DNA of 64,000 nt from Agathobaculum sp. Marseille-P7918 (GCF_900625105.1 NZ_UYYD01000002.1:62001-126000), one strand, 5' to 3'; counted from the first letter of the stretch, positions 1 to 9,200 are shown. Numbers and translations: made by a program. Notes: generated by a model not told the origin, from the sequence alone.

Positions 1-150
1 GTTCATCTGGTCGGTAAAGGTCGTGCTGCTTTTGAGCTGTTCCAGCGCGTCCGCCGGGTCGATCGCGGCCTGCTGCTTGCCGCAGCCCGCCGCCGTCACA
101 CAAAGGGCGGCAGCAAACGCTGCCGCACACCGCTTCATCTTCTGTTTCAT
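1..150 (-). CDS. lipoprotein, N-terminal part only (runs off window)
   Basis: Only the first 50 codons lie in the window. They begin with a lysine-rich n-region, an alanine-rich hydrophobic stretch and a lipobox-like TAAGC with the cysteine near residue 23, so this should be a membrane-anchored lipoprotein of the cell surface. The ATG overlaps the stop codon of the upstream SGNH lipoprotein gene (ATGA overlap at 147-150), so the two are probably translationally coupled and may work together. The visible part after the cysteine is too short to assign a family. Confidence 0.7.
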   Translation of the reverse strand, partial: MKQKMKRCAAAFAAALCVTAAGCGKQQAAIDPADALEQLKSSTTFTDQMN

Positions 151-875
151 GCCTGTTCTGCCTCCGCAATGCTTTGCTCAATGAGCGCCGCCCATTTTTC
201 CGTGTATTCCTTGGCCGGATGGATGCCGTCCGCCGCCGCGTCCGCAGGCAGACAGCCGTTTTCATCGGCCAGCGCGGAAAAAGCGTCGATATACACCGCG
301 TCATTCTCCTGCGCGACCTGCCGGATCTCCGCATTGCACGCCTGAATGGAATCGTTATTGGTGTTGTCCTCGTTCCGTGCGGACGCCTCCGCCGACACCG
401 GCGGAATCGCCGACAGGTAGATGGTCGCGTCCGGGCAATACGAACGCGCCGTTTCAATTACTTTGGTGTATTCTTCGGTAAAAGCGTCCCGGTTGGTCCA
501 GCCGAGTTCGTTTTCGCCGAAGAAAAAGACGATATGCGCAAAATCCTTGCCCTCCAGCAGGTCGATGACTGGCGTCTGCGTGTCCGCACCCTGTATCATG
601 GGCTGCTCAAACACGCTGTTCACGTTCAGGCCCACCCGATAGAAATACGACGCTTTCGGTATCGCGTCGTAGGTGTAAAAACTGTCGATATAAGAGTTGC
701 CGACCAGCGCGGTATCCTCATATGTCGTGCGCTGCGTCTGCACCTGTGTTTGTGTTTGTCCGTCCGGCGTATTTGCCAGTTCGGTCCCTTCATTTTCCTG
801 TTTCTGACTGGAGCATCCTGCCAGGCAAAATGCCACCAGAACACCGGCCACTATGGACTGTGCCCTCATTTCCAT
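147..875 (-). CDS. SGNH/GDSL-like hydrolase lipoprotein
   Basis: A 242-residue protein with a lipoprotein signal (hydrophobic segment followed by LAGCSS, cysteine at about 21), so it should sit on the outer face of the membrane. The mature part looks like an SGNH esterase fold: a GNSYIDSF block near residue 59 where GDSL is expected, a GENELGW block corresponding to the GxND region, and DGIHPAKEY near the C-terminus supplying the Asp/His pair. Substrate unknown; surface polysaccharide or cell-wall deacetylation is one possibility. A GAAGGG Shine-Dalgarno precedes the ATG. It is the first gene of a two-gene unit with the lipoprotein at 1-150. Confidence 0.7.
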   Translation of the reverse strand: MEMRAQSIVAGVLVAFCLAGCSSQKQENEGTELANTPDGQTQTQVQTQRTTYEDTALVGNSYIDSFYTYDAIPKASYFYRVGLNVNSVFEQPMIQGADTQTPVIDLLEGKDFAHIVFFFGENELGWTNRDAFTEEYTKVIETARSYCPDATIYLSAIPPVSAEASARNEDNTNNDSIQACNAEIRQVAQENDAVYIDAFSALADENGCLPADAAADGIHPAKEYTEKWAALIEQSIAEAEQA

Positions 876-1295
876 CCGTTCCCTTCATTGCTGTATTTTG
901 TGTCGAATTATCTGGCAAAGAATTATATACCACAAATGTAGAACCGAAACAACAAAGGTAACAACATTGTTGTCATACTGATACCGGAATGAAACTTACG
1001 TTTTTGTTTTCCCCACCGGGTCTGCAAATTTGCCGTTTTCCCCACCCGCTTTCTCCATTCCTGTACGACAGAAATCACACCGGTGCAGGCGCACCGCAAA
1101 GCGGTCTGCGGATGGGGAAAACCGCTGCCGCGCCGCCCGTTTTCCCGCGTCCGTTTTTGGAAAATTCCGGCGACCGATTGCAAACGCTTATCCGCATGAT
1201 TTATAATGGTCTGGCAAGGGCAAACCCACCCGGCAAGCACATATTCCACCCCGGCGCGCCTCCCCACGCCGGGCATAAAAAGGAGCTGCATCCCT
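876..1295. other. intergenic region with divergent promoter signals
   Basis: No gene seen. On the minus strand a TATAAT box (922-927) lies upstream of the SGNH lipoprotein gene, with no good -35. The plus-strand promoter of the Gfo/Idh gene is listed separately. The sequence TTTTCCCCACC occurs twice (near 1007 and 1035) and its complement TGGGGAAAA near 1113; I cannot assign a role. Confidence 0.5.
1178..1207 (+). promoter_or_regulatory. sigma-A promoter of the Gfo/Idh/MocA gene
   Basis: TTGCAA (1178-1183), an 18-base spacer, then a perfect TATAAT (1202-1207), about 90 bases before the start codon. The -35 overlaps TGCAAACGCTTATC, which partly resembles a LacI/CcpA-type half site. Confidence 0.65.
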
Positions 1296-2477
1296 ATGGA
1301 GAAAATCCGCATCGGCGTCATCGGCATTGGTGACATCAGCGACGTCTATCTGAATAACCTGAAGAAATATGACGCGGTCGAGGTCGTCGCGTGCGCCTCG
1401 CGCGGGCTGGAAAAAGCGCAGCGCAAGGCCGCGCAGCACGGCATCCCCAAGGCGTACGCCTCGGGCGCGGAGGTCATCGCCGACCCGGAGGTCGATCTGA
1501 TCCTCAACCTGACCACGCCGCAGGCGCACTACGAGTATAATCTGGCGGCGCTCCAGGCCGGCAAGCATGTCTATACCGAAAAGCCGCTTGCCATGACCTA
1601 TGCTGAGGGCAAAGAGCTGGTAGCGCTGGCAAAGGAAAAGGGGCTGCTGCTCGGCTGCGCGCCGGACACTTTTTTGGGCGGCCGGCTGCAAACCATCCGC
1701 GAGCTGATCGACAGCGGCAAACTCGGCCGCATCACGGGCGGCGGCGCCTACTTCATCGGACACGGGCACGAGTTCCACCACCCCGCGCCCGCCTTTTTCT
1801 ATCAGCCCGGCGCAGGCCCGCTGTATGACATGGGGCCGTATTACCTGACCGCGCTGCTCAGCCTGCTCGGTCCGGTGCGGCGCGTCTGTGCGATGGCTAC
1901 CAAGGCCGCCGACACCCGCACAGTCCCGTCCGGTCCCAGCAAGGGACAGGTGCTGCCCGTCGATGTGGACACCCACATCAACGCCATTCTGGAATTCGAC
2001 TGCGGTTCGGTCGTCACGCTGACGTGCAGCTTTGACGTTTGGGATTCCGAGCTGCCGCGCATGGAGCTGTACGGCACGGAAGGCACCGTGCTGATCGACG
2101 AAAAGGACCCGATCTCCGGCCCCAATCTGTTCGGCGGCGACACGCTGCTGCGCACGCCCGCGGAATACCGCTGGGCCGACCCGGAACGCCGTCCCGAACA
2201 TGTGAACACGCCATGGTCGATCGTGCCCAACCACCACCCGTTCAATTCGGTCAGCCATGCGGAAAACCCGCGCGGCATCGGTCTGGTGGACATGGTCTAC
2301 GCACTGGCGCAGCACCGCGCGCCGCGCGCGTCGGGCGATATGGCGCTGCATTCGCTGGAAGTGATGGAGTGCATCCTCCGGTCCGCGCATGAACATATTT
2401 TCTGCGAGCCGGAAACGACCTTTGAACGCCCCGCGCCCCTGCCGCTCGATTTTCCCGCAAGTGAAGCGGTAAACTGA
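1296..2477 (+). CDS. Gfo/Idh/MocA family NAD(P)-dependent oxidoreductase
   Basis: A 393-residue protein starting IRIGVIGIGDIS, the Rossmann-fold dinucleotide motif of the Gfo/Idh/MocA family. The TEKPLAMTYAE motif near residue 95 carries the conserved catalytic-site lysine (EKP). Family members oxidise or reduce sugars, sugar acids, inositols and related polyols in the cytoplasm; the substrate cannot be read from sequence. The start is the ATG at 1296, preceded by AAGGAG at 8-9 bases; in-frame sequence upstream has no ribosome site. It is transcribed alone, from its own promoter to a hairpin at 2497-2522. Confidence 0.88.
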   Translation: MEKIRIGVIGIGDISDVYLNNLKKYDAVEVVACASRGLEKAQRKAAQHGIPKAYASGAEVIADPEVDLILNLTTPQAHYEYNLAALQAGKHVYTEKPLAMTYAEGKELVALAKEKGLLLGCAPDTFLGGRLQTIRELIDSGKLGRITGGGAYFIGHGHEFHHPAPAFFYQPGAGPLYDMGPYYLTALLSLLGPVRRVCAMATKAADTRTVPSGPSKGQVLPVDVDTHINAILEFDCGSVVTLTCSFDVWDSELPRMELYGTEGTVLIDEKDPISGPNLFGGDTLLRTPAEYRWADPERRPEHVNTPWSIVPNHHPFNSVSHAENPRGIGLVDMVYALAQHRAPRASGDMALHSLEVMECILRSAHEHIFCEPETTFERPAPLPLDFPASEAVN

Positions 2478-2496
2478 AATCTTCTTTTCCATCAAA

Positions 2497-2522
2497 CAAA
2501 GGCTGCCCGCAGGCAGCCTTTG
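2497..2522. terminator. bidirectional intrinsic terminator
   Basis: A perfect 11-bp stem (CAAAGGCTGCC / GGCAGCCTTTG) with a 4-base loop between the convergent Gfo/Idh and D-2-hydroxyacid dehydrogenase genes; short T-rich flanks on both strands. Confidence 0.8.
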
Positions 2523-2547
2523 TTCGTTCGTATAGGGGTAACCCGTA

Positions 2548-3555
2548 TCAGCTTGTTTTGTCCTCGGTCTGGGGCGCCAGCCCGTTGACGATGCGAAACG
2601 CCCGCTCCCGCCGGCCGGTCAGGCAGTCGGTCAGGTTGCGGCAGCTCAGCCGCTGCAATGCCTCGATCGACCGCGCGCTGTAAAACGCGGCGTGCGGCGT
2701 CACGATCACGTTTTCCCGGCCGATGAGCGGGTTGTTCGTCAGGTCGGGTTTTTCCTCGCGCAGCACATCCAGCCCCGCCGCGCGGACCCAGCCCGCATCG
2801 AGCGCGCGCACCAGCGCCGGTTCGTCCACACTGCCGCCGCGCGAAACATTGAGGAAAATCGGGTGCTTCCGCATGCGGCGAAAGCAGTCCTCGTCAAAAA
2901 AGTTCTGGTTTTCCGCGGTCTGGTTCATGTGGTTGGTGATCACGTCCGCATTTTGCAGCAGGGTGTCCGTGTCCGTCAGGCTGACGCCCAGCAGCTGCGC
3001 CTGCTGCTCCTCCGCGTGCGGATCGACCGCCAGCACCCGCATACCGAAGGCCTGCGCGCGCCGCGCGACCGCGCGGCCGATCTTGCCGAACCCGAAAATG
3101 CCCATAACGCTGCCGGAAAGCCCCAGCGGCTGCGGCGCGGCATAGTACTGCCAGCGGTGCTCCCGGTCGATCAATCGAGTGTAGTGTTTGAGGTGGCGCT
3201 CAAGCGCCAGCAGCAGTGCCATGGTGTGATCCGCGACCTCCTGCGTGCAGTATTCGCCGATGGCGCACACCGGGATATCACGCCGCCGGGTTTCCTCCAG
3301 ATCGACGAAGTTATAACCGGTTGCATTGATCGAGATGGCCTTCAGGCGCGGCATCCGGTCGAGCGCCGCCCGGTCCAGCGGAATGAAGGCGGTGAGCAGG
3401 CCGTCCGCATCCGCCATTTCGCGGTAAAACGCTTCCGGGTCGGTATACGGATGCAGCACGATCTCCGCGTCCGGGATCTCCTGCCGCAGCAGCGCATATT
3501 CCCTTTGGATATCGCGCCCCAGCACATCCGGATAATCCGCAATGACGATTTTCAT
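2548..3555 (-). CDS. D-2-hydroxyacid dehydrogenase (NAD)
   Basis: A 335-residue cytoplasmic enzyme of the D-isomer-specific 2-hydroxyacid dehydrogenase family, interconverting 2-oxoacids and (R)-2-hydroxyacids. Visible landmarks are the NAD-binding GFGKIG at 155-160, the substrate-binding arginine in NVSRGG (R239), the acidic catalytic-dyad partner at E267/E268 and the histidine in TPHAA (H288). It is the last gene of a long minus-strand series behind an aminotransferase (12-base gap), so it probably reduces the 2-oxoacid formed upstream or one from a coupled reaction. The exact substrate is unknown; phosphoglycerate and lactate dehydrogenases belong to the same family. Confidence 0.88.
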   Translation of the reverse strand: MKIVIADYPDVLGRDIQREYALLRQEIPDAEIVLHPYTDPEAFYREMADADGLLTAFIPLDRAALDRMPRLKAISINATGYNFVDLEETRRRDIPVCAIGEYCTQEVADHTMALLLALERHLKHYTRLIDREHRWQYYAAPQPLGLSGSVMGIFGFGKIGRAVARRAQAFGMRVLAVDPHAEEQQAQLLGVSLTDTDTLLQNADVITNHMNQTAENQNFFDEDCFRRMRKHPIFLNVSRGGSVDEPALVRALDAGWVRAAGLDVLREEKPDLTNNPLIGRENVIVTPHAAFYSARSIEALQRLSCRNLTDCLTGRRERAFRIVNGLAPQTEDKTS

Positions 3556-3567
3556 GCCGATCCCTCT

Positions 3568-4851
3568 TTACGCCTCGTCCATGGCCTGCTCGAACGCCTG
3601 ATACAGGATGCCCAGCGCGGTGTCGATTTCCTCCTTTTTCACGGTCAGCGGCGCGATAAAGCGCACTACGTTCTTGTCACAGCCGCAGGCCAGCAGGAAC
3701 AGGTCGCGCTCGAGCGCCAGCGCAATGATCTTGTTGGTCAGCTCGCGGTTGGGCGATCCGTCCGGATAAACCAGCTCCATGCCGATCATCAGGCCCAGGC
3801 CGCGCACCTCGCCGATGCACGGATACTTTTCCTGCAATTTCTTCAGCTCGCCGATAAAGTATTCGCCCATGCGGCGGCCGTTGTCGATCGCGCCGTTTTC
3901 CAGCGCGTCGATCGTTGCCAGCGCCGCCGCACAGGAGACCGGATTGGCGCCGAACGTGCCGCCGTGCGCACCGGCCACCCACTTGTCCATGATCTCGCTC
4001 TTGCCGACCACGGCGGACAGCGGCAGCCCGTTGGCAATGCCCTTGGCGCAGGACATGATGTCCGGCTTGACGCCGTGGGTCTGCCAAGCGAACATGTTGC
4101 CGGTGCGGCCGAAGCCGGTCTGCACCTCGTCAAAGATCAGCATGATGCCGTACTTGTCGCACAGCTCGCGCACATACTGTACCCACTCGCGCGGCGGGAC
4201 CACATAGCCGCCCTCGCCCTGTACAGGCTCCATCAGAATGGCCGCGACCGAATACGGGTCGATCAGGTGCTTGAACATATCGTCAAACTGGGTGTAATAC
4301 TCCTTCGGGCAGGCGCCGTCCTGCATCTTATAGGGCGTGCCGAACAGCTTGGGGTATTCCGCAAAGTAGATGGACGGCACCAGGCCCTCATAGTGCTTGC
4401 GGTAGGCGGAGTTGGACGCCGTCAGTGAGGTGCACATCATGGTGCGGCCGTGGAACGAGCCTTTGAACGCGATAACGGCCGGGCGCTCGGTGGCGTATTT
4501 CGCCAACTTGACCGCGCCCTCGACCGCTTCCGCGCCGGAATTGGAGAAATAGACCTTGTAGCCGCCGCCCATCAGGCCGACCAAACGCTCGGCCAGCGCG
4601 GTTTCCACCTCATAATGAAACAGGTTGTGGCAGCAGTGCACCATTTTGTCCAGCTGGTCCTTTGCCGCCTGCACAACCGTCGGATAGTTGTGACCCAGAT
4701 TGTTGACCGCAATGCCGCTGCCGAAGTCGAGCAGCTTTCTGCCGTCATCCGTATACAGATAGCTTCCCTGCGCATGCGTGATCCCAAACGGCAGCGCGTG
4801 CAGCGCCATGGGCGGCATCACCGCCGCCGAACGTTCCTGTAATGTTGCCAT
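3568..4851 (-). CDS. class-III PLP aminotransferase, 4-aminobutyrate aminotransferase-like
   Basis: A 427-residue fold-type I enzyme. Landmarks are SNSGAEAVEGAVKLAK near 103, GSFHGRT near 131, DEVQTGFGRT with the cofactor-contacting Asp241, and SCAKGIANG with the Schiff-base lysine K270. Family members transfer omega-amino groups (GABA, ornithine, putrescine, beta-alanine) or the 2-amino group of some amino acids to 2-oxoglutarate or pyruvate. It lies 24 bases downstream of a RocB-like hydrolase in an operon that starts with an amino-acid ABC transporter, and an Fe-alcohol dehydrogenase is divergent. Together these suggest deamination to a semialdehyde that is then reduced. Substrate remains inferred. 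Confidence 0.88.
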   Translation of the reverse strand: MATLQERSAAVMPPMALHALPFGITHAQGSYLYTDDGRKLLDFGSGIAVNNLGHNYPTVVQAAKDQLDKMVHCCHNLFHYEVETALAERLVGLMGGGYKVYFSNSGAEAVEGAVKLAKYATERPAVIAFKGSFHGRTMMCTSLTASNSAYRKHYEGLVPSIYFAEYPKLFGTPYKMQDGACPKEYYTQFDDMFKHLIDPYSVAAILMEPVQGEGGYVVPPREWVQYVRELCDKYGIMLIFDEVQTGFGRTGNMFAWQTHGVKPDIMSCAKGIANGLPLSAVVGKSEIMDKWVAGAHGGTFGANPVSCAAALATIDALENGAIDNGRRMGEYFIGELKKLQEKYPCIGEVRGLGLMIGMELVYPDGSPNRELTNKIIALALERDLFLLACGCDKNVVRFIAPLTVKKEEIDTALGILYQAFEQAMDEA

Positions 4852-4875
4852 AGAAAAACCCTCCCTGCTGATGAT

Positions 4876-6519
4876 TTATGCAAAATAATACTGAATGGTC
4901 TTGAGAATGAATTTCGGCAATTGGCCGAACGAATACGGCATATAGATGCGCTCGGTCCACTTGTGGCAGTCCTTGCCCCACACACCGTAGTTGACCGCCG
5001 GGATGTTGAGCGCCTTGGCGGTTGCCAAGGGCACGGGATACAGCTTTTCATACCCCGGGAAGCACGCTTGCAGCATGGCGATCGAGTCCGCGTCGTCGTC
5101 GATCTTGAGATAGCTGGAGTCGGTCAGGCTCGGGAAAAACTGCTGCAATTTCATCTGCTCCCCGCTCTCGGCCGAAAATTCCGCGGCGATTTGTTCGACT
5201 TCGGCATACACGCGCGCCTCCTCGGGCACCTCCCGCTTGAGCGTGTTGTGCGGGCAGAACGGCGTGGCCAGAAATACCACGACGGTCGGCGTCTTGATGC
5301 CGCACAGCTCACACAGCGCCTGCACGATACGCAGCGAAGTGATGCGCATGTCGTCGCCCGCGGCGATCGAGTCGTCCGCCGTGCGGTCGATGAAGGCGTC
5401 CAAGTCGCCTTGGTACACCGCCCGCGCCCGGTCGCACAGCTCGCGGTAATCCAGCACCTGCGTCTGTTCCAGCAGGCTGGAATACCGGTTGCCGGACAGC
5501 GTGCAGTAGGTTTTGTAGCGCGCGTCCGCCTGCTGCATGACGTTGTCCAGCGCGGTGCGCGCCGCGCTTTTGAACAGCTCCATGCTTTCGGTGACCTGCC
5601 GGTTGTGCACAAAGTAATTGAAATACACGCAGGCGGTGTGCGGCGTCTGCACGTTGTAGCTCGGCTTGAGGTCCTGCATTTTGAGCACGGTCGGCGGCAG
5701 GGTGTACTCCCCTTGGTAGCCGTCGCAGAAATCCGGATTGCGGTCGATCAGACGCACCAGCTCGGCCGCGGTCAGGTCGGGCGAAAAGCCCTCGAAGCAC
5801 TGCGCCACATGGGTCTCGCGGCCGATGATGTAAAACATCGGCAGCAGCTTGCCGACCGCACCGGTGTACACATACCGTGTGGTGTCGCCGGCGTACATCG
5901 GGCAGATAAAATCGTTGTTGATCGCCAGCCGGAAGTGCAGATCGTGCTCCTGCTGGATCTTTTGCAGCAGCGGCAGCTCCTCAATGATGCCGCGGTGCAG
6001 CGTTTCCTCGACCGGGTTGAACGACAGCAGCAGATTGCCGTGCAGCTTTTCCGGCGCCTGCGCCAGATGGCACACCAGCACCAGGAAAACCGCGTCTCCG
6101 CCCTTCATGTCACACGCGCCGCGGCCGAACAGGTAGTCGCCGGACGCCAGATCGCGCCGGACCTCTTCGGGCAGCTCGGCCGACTGGAGCACTTCGGCGA
6201 GCTTTGCACAGTCAAACGCATACGGCTTATACTTCCCATAGTCGTCCACGTCCACCGTGTCGATGTGCCCATGCAGCATGATGCAGTCCCGCTCGGTGCC
6301 GTCGCCGCCCTTGAGCAGCGCCATCACGTTGTGCCGGTGCAGCGGGTCGTCCTTGAGCTCCTGCGTGATGACAAGCTCCGGATGCGCCTGAAAATACGGG
6401 ATATCCCGCAAATAGGCCTCGATCGCGTCCGCAATGGCGCGTTCGCCCGGTGTGCCGTTGACGCTGGGAATGGCGACCAGCTTTTCGGTCAGCGCTTTGA
6501 TTTCTTCCAACAGCTCCAT
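4876..6519 (-). CDS. M20-family hydrolase, RocB-like
   Basis: A 547-residue zinc hydrolase. The N-terminal half carries LHGHIDTVDVDD and GRGACDMKGGDA, the two metal-binding blocks of the M20 peptidase/deacylase family. Length and overall layout match RocB, the arginine-utilisation protein of Bacillus whose reaction is not well defined. It probably releases an amino acid or amine from a peptide or N-acyl conjugate for the aminotransferase encoded next. GGAGG sits 7 bases before the ATG. A perfect TGTATAC-G-GTATACA operator lies 24 bases upstream of the start, separating it from the binding-protein gene, so this half of the cluster may be controlled independently. Confidence 0.85.
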   Translation of the reverse strand: MELLEEIKALTEKLVAIPSVNGTPGERAIADAIEAYLRDIPYFQAHPELVITQELKDDPLHRHNVMALLKGGDGTERDCIMLHGHIDTVDVDDYGKYKPYAFDCAKLAEVLQSAELPEEVRRDLASGDYLFGRGACDMKGGDAVFLVLVCHLAQAPEKLHGNLLLSFNPVEETLHRGIIEELPLLQKIQQEHDLHFRLAINNDFICPMYAGDTTRYVYTGAVGKLLPMFYIIGRETHVAQCFEGFSPDLTAAELVRLIDRNPDFCDGYQGEYTLPPTVLKMQDLKPSYNVQTPHTACVYFNYFVHNRQVTESMELFKSAARTALDNVMQQADARYKTYCTLSGNRYSSLLEQTQVLDYRELCDRARAVYQGDLDAFIDRTADDSIAAGDDMRITSLRIVQALCELCGIKTPTVVVFLATPFCPHNTLKREVPEEARVYAEVEQIAAEFSAESGEQMKLQQFFPSLTDSSYLKIDDDADSIAMLQACFPGYEKLYPVPLATAKALNIPAVNYGVWGKDCHKWTERIYMPYSFGQLPKFILKTIQYYFA

Positions 6520-6542
6520 GGTGTTTCCTCCTCATTCCGTAT

Positions 6543-6557
6543 TGTATACGGTATACA
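6543..6557. promoter_or_regulatory. GTATAC operator, site A
   Basis: Perfect palindrome TGTATAC-G-GTATACA between the binding-protein and RocB-like genes. The same GTATAC half-site at 7-base spacing recurs at 8328-8342 and 9432-9452, and at 14 bases at 11565-11584. The likely ligand is the GntR regulator encoded at 11603-12247. Confidence 0.75.
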
Positions 6558-6570
6558 TTTTAGCCCCAAG

Positions 6571-6601
6571 GAGAACGCTTCCCGCAAGAGGAAGCGTTCT
6601 C
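6571..6601 (-). other. stable mRNA hairpin downstream of the binding-protein gene
   Basis: A perfect 12-bp stem (GAGAACGCTTCC / GGAAGCGTTCTC) with a 7-base loop, lacking a T-tract on either strand. Such structures after binding-protein genes can block 3' exonucleases and raise the level of that gene over its neighbours. Confidence 0.65.
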
Positions 6602-6615
6602 GTCGGGACGGATAC

Positions 6616-7515
6616 TCAGCTTGCGTTCTGCTCCGCGCAGATCTGGCTGTATTCCTCGATCCACTGATCGATCAGGCCGGCATCCTTGCACTCCTGAATG
6701 GTCTCGTTGATGATTTCCAAAAAGTCTTCGTTGCCCTTGGGCACTGCAACAGCGGTATCCTTGTAGCGGCGATCATCCGGCAGCTGCGCGTCGCACAGCA
6801 CCAGATCCGGGTTGGCAATCAGGTACGGCTGCGCCACCGTGGACTCAATGACAACGCCATCCGCCTTGCCGGTGGTCAGTTCGAGGACCGCCAGCGGGAT
6901 CTTTTCCAGAGAAGTGATCGAAGAGTTGGTCAGCACTTCCTTGGCGTTGGTTTCCTGCGTGGTGTTCTTCTGCACCGCAATGGTCTTGCCGTCAAAGTCG
7001 CTCAGTTCCTTATACTTATCCGCATCCTCCGCACGGACCATCAGGCGCTGTTCGGCCTGCAGGTAAACATCCGAGAAGTCCATGTTTTGCTTGCGTTCCT
7101 CGGTCGGGGACATGCCGGCCAGCATAATATCAACCTGATCGGCCGCGACCGCAGCCAGGTTCGCGGTGAAGGTGGTGTCCTCCACTTCCTTCTCCACATC
7201 GACGCCCAGCTTTTCGCTCAGCTTCTCGGCGATCTTGTCACCGAGCGCCATATCAATGCCGATGACCTTCTGGTCGGTGCTCGAGATGTCGATGAACTCA
7301 TACGGCATGTAGCCGGATGCCGTGGCCACGACCATCTTGCCGGTCTCCTTGATGCGCGTCAGGACCGGACCCAGATCGCTGGTTTCCGCGCCGGACGCCG
7401 CGGTGTCGTTGGACGCCGTGTCATTTGCCGTGTCCGAGCTGCCGCAGGCGGATACCGCCAGCGCCATGCTGGCTGCCATGAGCAGTGCCAGCGTTCGTTT
7501 TACCGTGTTTTTCAT
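6616..7515 (-). CDS. amino-acid ABC transporter, substrate-binding lipoprotein
   Basis: A 299-residue family-3 periplasmic-type solute-binding protein. A signal peptide ending in AVSACGSS gives a lipidated cysteine, then a Ser/Thr/Asp/Ala-rich linker and the amino-acid-binding core (VATASGYMPYEFID; GIDMALGDKIAEKL). The start is the ATG at 7515, preceded by GGAGG; longer in-frame upstream sequence is not coding. It captures a polar amino acid outside the cell for the permease and ATPase encoded upstream at 7592-9171. Ligand specificity is unknown, but the catabolic genes behind it point to an amino acid used as a fermentation substrate. Confidence 0.9.
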   Translation of the reverse strand: MKNTVKRTLALLMAASMALAVSACGSSDTANDTASNDTAASGAETSDLGPVLTRIKETGKMVVATASGYMPYEFIDISSTDQKVIGIDMALGDKIAEKLSEKLGVDVEKEVEDTTFTANLAAVAADQVDIMLAGMSPTEERKQNMDFSDVYLQAEQRLMVRAEDADKYKELSDFDGKTIAVQKNTTQETNAKEVLTNSSITSLEKIPLAVLELTTGKADGVVIESTVAQPYLIANPDLVLCDAQLPDDRRYKDTAVAVPKGNEDFLEIINETIQECKDAGLIDQWIEEYSQICAEQNAS

Positions 7516-7591
7516 TTCTTTTCCTCCTCCTTTGGAAACAGACGTTTCTATCATTAAATAATGATAACTATGGAATGGTTGGCGCACCGGT

Positions 7592-8299
7592 TTACCGGTC
7601 GCTCTTTTTGAAGTGACGTTCCATCGCGCGTACCCCAAGGCCGATCACGAAGGTCACCACGAAATACAACAGTGCAATGACGAGCAGCGGCAGGAACGGC
7701 CGTCCGCTGGTACCGCTGATGGTGTTATACGAGAACATCAGCTCCGCCACACCGATGACCATGACCTGCGAGGACGCCTTGACCAGGTTAGCAAATTCGT
7801 TGCCGAAGTTCGGCAGAATGTTTTTGACCGCCTGCGGCATCACGATCCGCAGCATGGAGCTGACCGAACCAAAGCCTAGCGACCGCGCTGCCTCCATCTG
7901 GCCGGGATCGACCGACTGGATGCCCGAGCGGATGATCTCACAGATATAACCGCCCGAGTTGATCGTCAGCGCGATGATGCCGTACATCGAACGCTCGCCC
8001 GCGCTGCCCAAAAAGCTGGGCACCGGCAGTTCTACGCCGATCATCGGCAGACCGTAATAGACCATCATAATCTGTACCAGCACCGGCGTGCCGCGGACAA
8101 ATTCGATCCAGATATTCGCCAGCCAGCGCAGCGGCGCGATTTTGTTCATGCGCAGCACGCACAAACCGCCGCCTACCAATATACTCAGCACGCCTGCGAT
8201 GATCGACAGGATCAATGTGTTGCGCAGGCCGCCGATAAACAATGCCGAGTAGCGGGACAGGAATTGTCCCACATCCATCAGCCATGCATTGACATCCAT
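7592..8299 (-). CDS. amino-acid ABC transporter permease (HisM/GlnP type)
   Basis: A 235-residue inner-membrane protein with about five hydrophobic segments. The EAA loop that contacts the ATPase is seen as EAARSLGFGSVSSMLRIV around residue 146. The family forms homo- or heterodimeric channels; as this operon has one permease gene, a homodimer is likely. The ATG follows GAAGGAGG. A GTATAC operator (8328-8342) lies between this gene and the ATPase gene. Confidence 0.92.
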   Translation of the reverse strand: MDVNAWLMDVGQFLSRYSALFIGGLRNTLILSIIAGVLSILVGGGLCVLRMNKIAPLRWLANIWIEFVRGTPVLVQIMMVYYGLPMIGVELPVPSFLGSAGERSMYGIIALTINSGGYICEIIRSGIQSVDPGQMEAARSLGFGSVSSMLRIVMPQAVKNILPNFGNEFANLVKASSQVMVIGVAELMFSYNTISGTSGRPFLPLLVIALLYFVVTFVIGLGVRAMERHFKKSDR

Positions 8300-8327
8300 A
8301 ATACCCCTCCTTCTTTTCCCGCAAAAT

Positions 8328-8342
8328 CGTATACTGTATACA
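8328..8342. promoter_or_regulatory. GTATAC operator, site B
   Basis: CGTATAC-T-GTATACA, one mismatch from the perfect palindrome of site A, in the 50-base gap between ATPase and permease genes. No convincing separate promoter is seen here, so it may act as a roadblock or internal control point. Confidence 0.65.
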
Positions 8343-8349
8343 ATTTTGA

Positions 8350-9171
8350 CTAAGCGAGCACCTTGCCAAGGAAGTTGATCAACCGTTCATTCTGCGGATG
8401 CTCGAAAATCTTTTCCGGCGGACCGTATTCCTGAATGATACCATCTGCCATAAAGACAACCTTGTTGGCAACCTCGCGTGCAAACCCCATCTCGTGGGTG
8501 ACGATGATCATGGTCATGCCGTCGCGCGCCAGATCCTTCATGACCTCCAGCACCTCGCCGACCATCTCCGGGTCGAGCGCCGAAGTCGGCTCGTCGAACA
8601 GCATCACATCGGGCTCCATCGCCAGCGCCCGCGCAATCGCAATGCGCTGCTTCTGGCCGCCGGACAGCTGGCTCGGATACGCGTCCCGCTTATCCGAAAG
8701 ACCGACCCGCTCGAGCAGGCGTTCCGCCAAAGCGTTGGCCTCGGGCGTTGGCATCTTGTGCAGCTTGCGCGGCCCGAGCGTGATGTTCTCCAGCACGGTC
8801 AAATGCGGAAACAGGTTAAAATGTTGGAAAACCATGCCGATTCTCTGCCGAACCCGGTTAATATCTACCGGTCCGTTCGCAATGCTGTGTCCTTCAAACT
8901 GGATGTCGCCGCCCTGGATATGTTCCAGTTGATTGATGCAGCGCAATAACGTGGATTTGCCCGAACCCGAAGGTCCGATCAGCACCGTCACGCTGCCTTT
9001 TTTCACATAGAGCTCAACCCCTTTGAGCACTTCCAGACTTTTGAAACGCTTATGCAAATCAATCACCGCAATCAGCGGATCAATTTCCGGATTGAACGCA
9101 CGTCCTGTCACGCCGTAGCTCTTGGATTGTGGGCTCTTTTCATGGCCGAATGCCAGATGACCCAACTTCAT
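8350..9171 (-). CDS. amino-acid ABC transporter ATP-binding protein
   Basis: A 273-residue cytoplasmic ATPase. Walker A is GPSGSGKST near residue 67, the ABC signature is [15 protein letters not shown] near 168, and Walker B is [14 protein letters not shown] near 188; the H-loop is [10 protein letters not shown]. It energises the permease encoded at 7592-8299. About 30 residues precede the usual family start (AVIDLHKRF). The ATG at 9171 is kept because it has AGGAGG ahead of it. It is the promoter-proximal gene of the catabolic series, behind a consensus promoter and a leader hairpin. Confidence 0.93.
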   Translation of the reverse strand: MKLGHLAFGHEKSPQSKSYGVTGRAFNPEIDPLIAVIDLHKRFKSLEVLKGVELYVKKGSVTVLIGPSGSGKSTLLRCINQLEHIQGGDIQFEGHSIANGPVDINRVRQRIGMVFQHFNLFPHLTVLENITLGPRKLHKMPTPEANALAERLLERVGLSDKRDAYPSQLSGGQKQRIAIARALAMEPDVMLFDEPTSALDPEMVGEVLEVMKDLARDGMTMIIVTHEMGFAREVANKVVFMADGIIQEYGPPEKIFEHPQNERLINFLGKVLA

Positions 9172-9200
9172 AGCCGCTTCCTCCTATCAGTTCCGGATAA

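Noticed and set aside
1003-1125. Repeated TTTTCCCCA/TGGGGAAAA blocks
   Set aside because: Short, few copies and no consistent spacing or structure.
1178-1192. CcpA/LacI-type cre site
   Set aside because: Matches only the first half of the consensus; the second half fails at two conserved positions.
4921-7557. An 878-codon open frame on the plus strand
   Set aside because: Antisense to the RocB-like and binding-protein genes; Arg/His/Val-rich composition and no ribosome site. GC-rich coding strands often leave the reverse open.
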